A stretch of 64,000 nt of DNA from Candidatus Zhuqueibacterota bacterium (GTDB taxonomy: Bacteria; Zhuqueibacterota; Zhuqueibacteria; Zhuqueibacterales; Geothermadaptataceae), in contig JAUZRQ010000022.1 in the NCBI GenBank assembly GCA_030950365.1, positions 1-64,000 of the forward strand, in the 5' to 3' direction. This document shows, one piece after another, positions 39,203-46,763 of the stretch. The translations under genes were made by a program, and so were the position numbers. Each line of letters opens with the position of its first letter. Positions within the stretch are counted from its first letter, which is position 1. Below the pieces are notes generated by a model that made no database searches, was not told where the DNA came from, and saw only the letters and a program-made list of their open reading frames with translations.

Positions 39203-39589
39203 AGCGGCAAGAAGAACCCCAGTACATACCTGGTGCTTCTGAGGTGCCCGGTGTTTGTTTCGATCCGGTTGTTTTCCTTTGTGCCCCTGGTGCCTTTGTA
39301 GTAAAAAAAATAGGCGGTCAGGGACCGCCTCTATCCGGATGGAGATATCTGTACATATCCGTTTCATCCGCGTCATCCACGTTCGCTTTTGATGGAAGAG
39401 AACCCATCCCTTACGCCGCTCCCGGGAGGGGAACAGCAATGCGCTTTTGTTGTCAAATGGAGGGTAAAGCCTTCTTCTATTCCATCCGTGTGAATCAGTG
39501 TCAATCTGTGCAATCCGTGGTTTCCCAATACCTTCTTTGTGGTAAAATAAAATCCTCCATATCTTCCTAAGACAGGCAAGATGCCTACC
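39203..39589. repeat. Intergenic cluster of degenerate repeats
   Basis: 387 bp between convergent genes with no coding potential. It contains a degenerate palindrome of the CCTGGTGC-TTCTGA-GGTGCCCGG type (about 39226-39256; a related one lies at 63970-64000) and two blocks of the CATCCGCGTCATCC family (about 39340-39390 and 39480-39530). Confidence 0.55.
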
Positions 39590-42500
39590 CTACTTGCACG
39601 GCAGAAACCGTACGGTGGTCTCCATTTCTTCCAGCACCTGCGCCAGGGCTTTGGCAGTGAGGCGGATGTCCTCTTCGCTGGTGTCGTGCGCCAGCGAGAT
39701 GCGGATGGCGCAGTGGGCGTCCGCCTTGCTCAGCCCCATGGCCAGCAGCACGTGCGTCGGCTCGGGCGAGCCGGATTTGCAAGCCGATCCGGACGAAATC
39801 GAAATGCCGTGCTGATCCAGCGCAATCACCAAAGACTCACCACGGATATCCGGCAGGGTCAGGTTCAGGGTGTTGGGCAACCGCTGTTCGGGATGGCCGT
39901 TAAGCCGCGCTTCGGGGATGAGCCGCCGGATTTCCCGCTCGAGCCGATCGCGCAGCCCGGCGATCTGATGCCGCGCTTCTACATGCTGCACCGCCAGCTC
40001 CGCGGCCTTGCCGAAGCCCACGATGGCGGGCACGTTTTCGGTGCCGGCGCGCAGCCCGTGCTCCTGCTTGCCGCCGTGCACCAGCGGCTCAAGCGTCACT
40101 CCCTGGCGCAGGTACAGCGCGCCAATGCCCTTGGGCCCGTGCAATTTGTGCGCCGACATGCTCATCAGGTCCACGCCCAGCGTTTCTACATCCACCGGAA
40201 TTTTGCCGATGGCCTGCACGGCATCGGTGTGGAACAGCACGCCGCGCTCGTGGGTGATGGCGCAGAGCTCGCGTATGGGCTGGATCCTGCCCACCTCGTT
40301 GTTGGCCATCATGATGGACACCAGAATGGTGTTGTCGGTCAGCGCCTGCTGCAGGTCTCGTGGCCGTACCCTGCCGGTTGCATCCACGGGCAGGTAGGTG
40401 ATGCGGTAGCCCAGTTTTTCCAGAAAGGCGCAGGTTTTGAGAATCGCCGGGTGCTCGATGGTGGAGGTGATGATGTGGTTGCCGCGATCGCGGTGGGCGA
40501 AGGCGACGCCTTTGAGCGCCAGGTTGTCGGCCTCGGAACCGCCGCCGGTGAAAATGATGCGCCGCGGGCGCGCGTGGATCAGGTGGGCGATTTTGCGCCG
40601 GGCCTCTTCCACGGCCGCGCGCGCGTCCATGCCCATCCGGTGGATGCTGGAGGGGTTGTCATGTACCGCTTCGAGATACGGCAGCATGGCCTCGCGCACG
40701 GCATCGGCCACCCGGGTGGTGGCGTTGTTGTCGAGGTAAATACGCCGGGTGATCTTCTTCGGCGCGCTGGTCTGCTGCACCACGATGGGGCCGCAGGTGT
40801 TGGCCGCATTGCGGTCGAGTCGCCGGCGGATGCGTTCATCGCCTTCCTCGATCTTCCCCACCTCACACAGCAGCGCCTTGTACACCGGAAAGCCGGAAAT
40901 CTCATCGTAATTCTGCAGGTCGGTGAGCTCATTCACGTTCCACTCCTGCCACGCCTTCGGGCCCACCGGGGTGCCGCCGCCCATGTTGCACTCGATGGCG
41001 CCGCGCACGATGTCGCGGGTGACGCGGGCGCGGAACGGCACCACGCCGCGCGGCGTACGCACCTCCACCAGATCGCCGGTCTGGATGCCGCGCTCTTTCG
41101 CATCCTCTTCGTGGATTTCCACCGTGGGCTCGGGGTTGTCCTTCACCAGCCCGCGGATGCCGTGGTGCTGCGATCGGAAATCGGTCTGCGGCCGGGAACC
41201 GGAATTGAACACCAGCGGGAAATCCCGCGTCAGGTGCGGACTGGCCTGCGGTCCTTCGCGCGGCTCGGTGTATTTGGGCAGCGGTTCGTAACCGTACTCT
41301 TCCAGAACCGTGGACCAGATTTCGAATTTGCCCGTCGGGGTGTCGAAACCGGGTTGGCCGTCCGTGCGCAGCTTTCCCTTCTGCCATTTTTTGTATTCCA
41401 TCACCGAAGTGGGCTTTTTCACCCAGCCGCCGGCGGCCTTCACTTCGTCCAGGGTGTAGCCCGAGCCCTGCAGGGCAAATTCGATGAGCTCGCGCTCGCT
41501 CTGCGGGTACAGGTCGCCGTAGCCCAGCCGCCGCGCCAGTTCGGCCATGATCAGGTAGTCGTTGCGCGCCTCGCCCACCGGCTCGATGACCTTTTCGCGC
41601 AGCCGGAAGATGGGGCCATACACCATGTAGGAATCGATCTCGAACATGGTGGTGGCCGGCAGCACCACATCGGCGTACGCCGCATCCGCCGTCATTTGCC
41701 GGTCGATGCAGACCAGAAAATCGAGATGCGCCAGGGTCTCGCGCCAGACCGGCGTCTGCGGCCAGGAGGTGAGCAGCGACGCGCCGTGGATGATGAGCCC
41801 GCGGATGCGGTAGGGCTCGCCGTACAGCACCGCCTCCACCAGTCCGCTGGCATGCGATTCGCCGCGGTACTGGCTGTAAATGGGAAACTTCTCCCGCGCC
41901 ACCGCCCGGTCGAGTTTGGGGTTGGGCTGATTGCAGGCGCGGTTGATGGGGAAGTGGCTGTCCAGCATGGCCAGGCCGATGCCGCCGGGCACGTCCAGTT
42001 GGCCGGCAAGGGCAAAAAGCGTGTACACCGCGCGAATAGCCTGGATGCCGCTGTTGGAATATTCCAGTCCGGTGTACATGAGCGGGCAGGCGCCGGTGGC
42101 GTTGCAGATGCGCCGCGCCAGATCGCGGATGGTGTCGGCCGGTACTCCGGTGATGCCCTCGGCCACTCCGGGGCGGAAATGCTGCACATAGGTGCGCAGC
42201 TCTTCGAAACCGTGCGTCCAGTTGAAGGCGAAATCCTCATCGAACAGGTCTTCGTCGATCATCACTTCGATCAGGCTCAGGGCCAAAGCGCCATCGGTGC
42301 CGGGCCGGATGGGCACCCACTGCGCGTTGGTGCGGGCCACGGTCTCGGTGCGTCGTGGATCGATGACCACGATGTCGGCGCCGCGCCGGGATGCGGCCTC
42401 GAGCCGGTGCATGTCAAGCGGCGGCGAGTCGGTGGCCGGATTGGCGCCCCACACCACGATCATCTCCGCGTTTTCGAGATCGGTGAACATGTTCACCAGC

Positions 42501-42688
42501 ATGCGGCCCATGGTCACGTGCGGCGCGATCATGGCGAAAGACACGTAGCACAGCGCGCCGACCCCCATGGTGTTGGGCGAACCGAAGGGGAACAGCACAT
42601 TGGAGGCGGACGACACGGCCACACCTTTGGGCTGAAACATATCGCACAGCGACAGCTCGAAAGCGCCGCGGCCGGTGTAAATGGCCAC
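39590..42688 (-). CDS. Molybdopterin oxidoreductase-cysteine desulfurase fusion (main reading frame)
   Basis: The frame is open from 42754; 42688 (GTG) is one possible internal start. The upstream 42755-43021 frame continues it, interrupted only by one amber codon. Numbered from 43021, residues up to about 745 are a DMSO-reductase-family Mo/W-bisPGD subunit (MVVWGANPATDSPP-like pocket, a probable Mo-ligand Cys in GVGALCY, C-terminal AKERGIQTGDLVEV). No Tat signal is present, so it is cytoplasmic. After a linker, residues about 763-1143 are a complete group-I cysteine desulfurase: YLDNNATT, PLP-Lys959 in SAHKLHGPKG and active Cys1081 in GSACKSGSPEPTHVL. Cysteine desulfurases supply sulfur to Mo cofactors of formate dehydrogenases via FdhD, so the fusion may self-sulfurate. 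No iron-sulfur or membrane subunit lies adjacent. Confidence 0.85.
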   Translation of the reverse strand: MAIYTGRGAFELSLCDMFQPKGVAVSSASNVLFPFGSPNTMGVGALCYVSFAMIAPHVTMGRMLVNMFTDLENAEMIVVWGANPATDSPPLDMHRLEAASRRGADIVVIDPRRTETVARTNAQWVPIRPGTDGALALSLIEVMIDEDLFDEDFAFNWTHGFEELRTYVQHFRPGVAEGITGVPADTIRDLARRICNATGACPLMYTGLEYSNSGIQAIRAVYTLFALAGQLDVPGGIGLAMLDSHFPINRACNQPNPKLDRAVAREKFPIYSQYRGESHASGLVEAVLYGEPYRIRGLIIHGASLLTSWPQTPVWRETLAHLDFLVCIDRQMTADAAYADVVLPATTMFEIDSYMVYGPIFRLREKVIEPVGEARNDYLIMAELARRLGYGDLYPQSERELIEFALQGSGYTLDEVKAAGGWVKKPTSVMEYKKWQKGKLRTDGQPGFDTPTGKFEIWSTVLEEYGYEPLPKYTEPREGPQASPHLTRDFPLVFNSGSRPQTDFRSQHHGIRGLVKDNPEPTVEIHEEDAKERGIQTGDLVEVRTPRGVVPFRARVTRDIVRGAIECNMGGGTPVGPKAWQEWNVNELTDLQNYDEISGFPVYKALLCEVGKIEEGDERIRRRLDRNAANTCGPIVVQQTSAPKKITRRIYLDNNATTRVADAVREAMLPYLEAVHDNPSSIHRMGMDARAAVEEARRKIAHLIHARPRRIIFTGGGSEADNLALKGVAFAHRDRGNHIITSTIEHPAILKTCAFLEKLGYRITYLPVDATGRVRPRDLQQALTDNTILVSIMMANNEVGRIQPIRELCAITHERGVLFHTDAVQAIGKIPVDVETLGVDLMSMSAHKLHGPKGIGALYLRQGVTLEPLVHGGKQEHGLRAGTENVPAIVGFGKAAELAVQHVEARHQIAGLRDRLEREIRRLIPEARLNGHPEQRLPNTLNLTLPDIRGESLVIALDQHGISISSGSACKSGSPEPTHVLLAMGLSKADAHCAIRISLAHDTSEEDIRLTAKALAQVLEEMETTVRFLPCK

Positions 42689-42754
42689 CGCCTCGGGGCC
42701 GGATTCGGCCTTGATGCGTTGCAGGTTCTCGACAATGAGGTCGTAGGCCTCGTC

Positions 42755-43021
42755 CTATGAAATGCGCTCGAACGCGTGCGTGCCTTTGGGGCCCTTGCGC
42801 TTCATGGGATATTTTAGCCGGTGCTCGGAATAAACGATCTCCGGGGCATGTTCGCCGCGGCGGCAGATCATGCCGAGGGGATGGCCGGCATCCGGGCGGA
42901 TATCCACCAGCCGCCCGTTTTCTTTTTTGACTTCCACCCAGCACCCGGCCGGACAGATGCCGCAGATTGCTTTTTGCCATGCTGCATCTTGAAAGGATGT
43001 ATGATTGGATGGGGCTGGCAT
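42755..43021 (-). pseudogene. N-terminal [4Fe-4S] segment of the same Mo oxidoreductase, closed by an in-frame amber codon
   Basis: 88 residues from an ATG preceded by GAGGAG. They contain the family's N-terminal iron-sulfur motif C20-x2-C23-x3-C27-x25-C53 (CGICPAGC ... MICRRG). The frame stops at TAG (42757-42755) directly after FERIS and continues in the same frame with DEAYDLIVENLQ. Relatives normally read SWDEA here, so TAG replaces a Trp TGG codon by one base. Possible explanations are a recent nonsense mutation, a sequencing error or amber readthrough. If the stop is real, the catalytic subunit loses its cluster domain. Confidence 0.75.
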
Positions 43022-43654
43022 ATCGTCACTCCTCAATTGCATGGAAAAAGAGCTTTCAATTTAGTTTAGCAGGTGGGAAGTTTCAAACAAGCAAAAACAA
43101 ACGGAAATCACTGGAAAATTTCGTTCATTGCATTGGAGGCCTTGAAAACGGCGCTAACCTGTTTGCAGGGGGGCCACGAGATGAACCATGGAAGGCTATA
43201 GCTGCACTTTCAAGTAGTTATTCTGGGGTATTTGCATTTCAGAGGATTGATTTGGTCAGTGTCTTCCTCCAATTTTTCGCGAGTTTGAAGAGGCCTTCTT
43301 CTCTTTATGTTAGATAAGAGGCTTGGAGGGAGGCATCAATTTTATGAAATCTTCAAAATTATGAAAAAAATGTAATTTGATTTTAATGAATAAAATGATC
43401 AAACTTTATTTAATCATTCTGTTCCTGTTCAATTGCTTGGTCACGGTCAAGACAATTTGCTCACTTGCTGGGGAATCTCTAAGACCTTTCCTGACCAATT
43501 ATTTTCGCAAATAGCAAGCCTTACTATTTACTGCCTCTGCAGCTTCATCCACTAATTCACTATCGAAATGGTTGATACGGCTGAATAGTTACGATTAATC
43601 AAAAAAAAGCCATTCAGTCCATTGAACAATCATTACAAAACCGTGGAAGTGGTT
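43022..43654. other. AT-rich intergenic region
   Basis: 633 bp with lower GC than its neighbours, including A/T-rich stretches at 43340-43420. It lies between divergently oriented genes and presumably carries promoters for both. No gene, RNA element or repeat was recognised. Confidence 0.5.
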
Positions 43655-44564
43655 ATGACCAAACAGACCTTATTAGCGGTCGTGCTAAGTGTTGTCGTGT
43701 TACCCTCTAGTTCGATCCGGGCTCAGGATACCACTCTGACGGTTACAGCTTCTGGCAAGGTGGGCATTGGTTTAGCCTCGCCACAAGTTTTGCTGCACGT
43801 CAATGGAGATATGCAAGTGAATTCAAATAAGGGTGTTTTGAAAATAAGACATGACCAAACCAAGGATGGATGGTTATGGGGAACAACCGAAGGCGGAAAA
43901 GTTCTATTATTAGCACAAGTTAGTCCCAATGAAATGGTGTTTCCGTTAATTTATTACAATTCGAACTATCACAGCATTTGCCTGTCAAATATTATCCACA
44001 AAAGTGTTTCCGTTAATTTATTACAATTCGAACGGCATGAGCATTGGCGAAAAAAATCCGAAAGAAGCATTAAATGTAAACGGGAACATTCGAGTTACTG
44101 GTTGGGTGGATAGCGTTGATATTTCTGAACTTAAAAAACAAGTGGATAAGCACCGTAGTCGATATAATAGTTTTAAAAATTTGAATTATGATTTTGTGGA
44201 TGTTGGTAATACGTGGACTAAATTAAACACTGGTGATACTTCAAATATTTTTCGGAAGCGGTTTGATGAAACTTATGTGGAAGTATTTGTAAACAGCCGG
44301 GTGATGGTTGAAACTTTAACTGGTACGGGAATATTGTTTCAGGTACGCTTGAGCGGTCAGGAACCTACATGGGAAACCAGGGGGTCCATGATCAAGGCTT
44401 CCTCCGATTACTATTTATCGTTTATGGGAGTTTTTGAACGCTTGCCGGCTGGAAGCTATGATGTAGAAATCTGGACACAGGTTCCCAATTCAGGAAATGC
44501 CACAAAAGTTCTATTCGACCCCGGAGGATATAATGGTGGTATTGTGGTAAAAGAATCATGGTGA
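43655..44564 (+). pseudogene. Tail-fibre-like exported protein gene, frame broken by a 67-bp insertion
   Basis: The first part (43655 on) encodes a signal peptide (ending SIRAQ), then KVGIGLASPQVLLHVNGDM, a motif typical of tail-fibre/peptidase-S74-associated surface proteins. At VFPLIYYNSN the frame runs into a 67-bp insertion and reads 26 codons of unrelated sequence plus a wrong-frame tail to 44113. The second part restarts with the same FPLIYYNSN and continues with NPKEALNVNGNIRVTG, a short coiled segment and a C-terminal beta-rich domain ending at 44564. Removing 67 bp gives one 280-residue ORF. Function is unknown; the VNGNI motif repeats suggest a trimeric extracellular fibre. AT-rich compared with neighbours. 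Confidence 0.7.
43937..44033 (+). repeat. Perfect 30-bp direct repeat bounding a 37-bp spacer
   Basis: Copies at 43937-43966 and 44004-44033 are identical (beginning GTGTTTCCGTTAATTTATTA). The offset is 67 bp, not a multiple of three, so the duplication shifts the reading frame of the host gene. Recombination between the copies would restore it exactly. Confidence 0.93.
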
Positions 44565-44612
44565 GCCTTCCGTTCTAAATGATTTTATACTCAAATTTGC
44601 AAGGAGTTTGAA

Positions 44613-45230
44613 ATGCTTGTATCCCATCAACCGCTACGGCTATCCAGGATACGTCTTCTCAGTTTTTGGATGATAACTGCGTTTTTAATTGGATGGTTGC
44701 CGACAAAAAAAATCGTGGCCCAACCTCTTGTCATTGTTCAAGACAGTGTTCTATCGGCAGATTATTCTGTTGAAGCGAGCCAGAAAATCGTGCTGGGGCC
44801 CAATGTTCTGATCAAAGCCAATGCACGGGTGACTCTGACTGCCCCGCAGGTTGCGATGCTGGGGACGGTGGCCGTGCTACGCAACGCCACATTGCAAGTC
44901 GTTTCTACAGCGCCTGCCACTTCAGTGGAGCAGGAGATGGCCCCGGTTCCGGAACGTTTTACGGTGTATCCTAATTACCCAAATCCGTTCAATCCCGGAA
45001 CGCAAATCCGATTTGCGCTGCCACAGCCGGCAAAGGTGGAAGCGGTGGTTTATGATTTGTCCGGCCGACGCGTGAAAACCTTGCTGAACGGTTTGGTGCG
45101 CGCCGGATGGCATAGCGTGACCTGGGACGGGACCAACGCGCTTGGCCATCGTGTCGCCTCAGGCGTGTATTTGTACACGATCCGGGCGGGAGCGGAGGTT
45201 GTTACCGGAAAAATGACGCTGGTGCAGTAA
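44613..45230 (+). CDS. Small T9SS-sorted surface protein
   Basis: 205 residues; AAGGAG precedes the ATG. An N-terminal export signal (about 1-37) is followed by a short beta-rich region (VLGPNVLIKANARVTLTAPQ), typical of proteins that hold only a spacer before their sorting domain. The C-terminal 90 residues are a type-A T9SS/FlgD-like domain: YPNYPNPFNPGTQIRFALP, VYDLSGRRVKTL, GWHSVTWDG, ASGVYLYTIRAG. It lies 48 bases after the broken tail-fibre-like gene and may share its transcript. The short passenger suggests a structural or adhesive role (inference). Confidence 0.8.
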   Translation: MLVSHQPLRLSRIRLLSFWMITAFLIGWLPTKKIVAQPLVIVQDSVLSADYSVEASQKIVLGPNVLIKANARVTLTAPQVAMLGTVAVLRNATLQVVSTAPATSVEQEMAPVPERFTVYPNYPNPFNPGTQIRFALPQPAKVEAVVYDLSGRRVKTLLNGLVRAGWHSVTWDGTNALGHRVASGVYLYTIRAGAEVVTGKMTLVQ

Positions 45231-45255
45231 GCGATTGATTAGGTGCGCTTGACTA

Positions 45256-45294
45256 CGCCCTGTCCTGATCGCAACACTGCGGCGGGACAGGGCG
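45256..45294. terminator. Terminator hairpin between convergent genes
   Basis: A perfect 10-bp inverted repeat (CGCCCTGTCC / GGACAGGGCG) with a 19-nt loop lies between the T9SS gene and the sigma-54 activator gene, followed by gttta on the plus strand. Confidence 0.7.
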
Positions 45295-45296
45295 GT

Positions 45297-46664
45297 TTAT
45301 TTTCTCATCCCCAATTTTTCCAGCCGGGAACGCAAATGGCGTTCAGTGATACCCAGCAGGCGGGCGGCGGCGCTCTGGTTGCCGCCGGTTTCCTGCAACG
45401 CCGTGCGAATCATCTCGGTTTCGAAGGCCCGCATTTTGGCCTCATAGCCGGCTTCGAGATCGTGCGGATCTAGCAGCGCCTTCTCGGGAAACGATTGCAG
45501 GGGGGCCGGCAGGTCATCGGTGGTAATGGTTTCGCCGCGACACAGCACCACGGCCCGCTCGATCATGTTTTCCAGCTCGCGCACGTTGCCGGGGAAGTTG
45601 TACTTCATCAGATGATCCAGCGCCTCGCGCGAGATGCCCTTGACCGTTTTCTGGTTTTCCTGCGCGTATTTCTGGATGAAGTGATCCACAAGCACCGGGA
45701 TGTCGGTTTTGCGCTGGCGCAGCGGCGGAATCCAGATGCTCACCACATTGAGACGGTAGTACAGATCATCGCGGAATTCGCCGGCCTGCATCATCGTTTC
45801 GAGATCGCGGTGGGTGGCTGCGATGATGCGCACGTCCACCTGCCGGGTTTCGTTGCCGCCGATCCGTTCAAACTGACCGAATTGGATGGCGCGCAGCAAT
45901 TTGACCTGCACGCTCAGTGGAATGTCGCCGACTTCATCGATAAACAGGGTGCCGCCGTCGGCTTCCTCGAATCGGCCGCGACGCTGCTGGGTGGCGCCGG
46001 TGAACGCACCTTTTTCGTGGCCGAATAGCTCGCTTTCGATGAGGTTTTCCGACAAGGCCGCTACATTGACTACCACAAACGGCTTATCCTTGCGTGGACT
46101 GGCGAAATGGATGGCGCGGGCGATGAGTTCCTTGCCGGTGCCGCTTTCACCGCGGATGAGCACCGTGGCCTTGCTGGGCGCTACCCGCGCGGCCGTATTC
46201 AGCACCTGCTCCATTTCGCCGCTCTGCGACAGGATCGCCTCAAATTTGAAGCGTTCCCGCAATTGCTCCTTCAGCAGCCGGTTTTCCGCGATCAAAAAGC
46301 GCTTTTCGCGCACGCGTTTGATGAGGTTTTCCAGCTCGTCGAGGTCGATGGGCTTGGTGAGGTAATCATACGCCCCGGCCTTCATGATGTCCACCGCATC
46401 TTCAATGCTGCCGTAAGCGGTCATCACCACCACATCGATGTCCGGATTCAGATCCTTGATTTTGCGCAGCACCATAAAGCCGTTCCATTCCGGCATACGG
46501 TAGTCGGTCAGCACCAGATCAATGGTGTGCTGCTCGGCCAGATGCAAACCCTCCGGACCATCCGTGGCGGTGAACACCTCATATCCGCGCCGGCTCAAAA
46601 AGCTTTTCAGCGATTGCAACTGCGCGGGCTCGTCATCGATGATCAAAATGGAAAACGGGTTCAT
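45297..46664 (-). CDS. Sigma-54-dependent response regulator (NtrC family)
   Basis: 455 residues. AGGA before ATG 46664 sets the start. Receiver domain (1-120) with phospho-acceptor D54 in VLTDYRMPEW; AAA+ domain (about 140-375) with Walker A GESGTGKE, the sigma-54-contacting GAFTGA loop and Walker B GGTLFIDEVGD; C-terminal Fis-type helix-turn-helix (GNQSAAARLLGITERHLRSRL). It activates RNA polymerase with sigma-54 at distant enhancers. The histidine kinase directly upstream is its partner. It is the last gene of the operon that includes the DUF4405 protein, and likely regulates sigma-54 promoters in the same region. Confidence 0.95.
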   Translation of the reverse strand: MNPFSILIIDDEPAQLQSLKSFLSRRGYEVFTATDGPEGLHLAEQHTIDLVLTDYRMPEWNGFMVLRKIKDLNPDIDVVVMTAYGSIEDAVDIMKAGAYDYLTKPIDLDELENLIKRVREKRFLIAENRLLKEQLRERFKFEAILSQSGEMEQVLNTAARVAPSKATVLIRGESGTGKELIARAIHFASPRKDKPFVVVNVAALSENLIESELFGHEKGAFTGATQQRRGRFEEADGGTLFIDEVGDIPLSVQVKLLRAIQFGQFERIGGNETRQVDVRIIAATHRDLETMMQAGEFRDDLYYRLNVVSIWIPPLRQRKTDIPVLVDHFIQKYAQENQKTVKGISREALDHLMKYNFPGNVRELENMIERAVVLCRGETITTDDLPAPLQSFPEKALLDPHDLEAGYEAKMRAFETEMIRTALQETGGNQSAAARLLGITERHLRSRLEKLGMRK

Positions 46665-46763
46665 GGGTTGTCCTGACAATTTCGAGTTTATTTTCCGTTT
46701 TCCTCCATCCCCGGTTTAGCCTGGGATGGAGAGAATCAAATAAGGAAAAACCTCCTCGTCGGT

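Noticed and set aside
42755-42757. Selenocysteine or pyrrolysine insertion at the amber codon
   Set aside because: Selenocysteine uses TGA, and the position is normally Trp, not the Mo-ligand. No pyrrolysine genes are in the window.
39581-42760. 1059-codon plus-strand ORF opposite the Mo oxidoreductase-desulfurase gene
   Set aside because: It is rich in His, Gln and Arg without domains, as expected opposite a GC-rich real gene; the minus strand carries the catalytic motifs.
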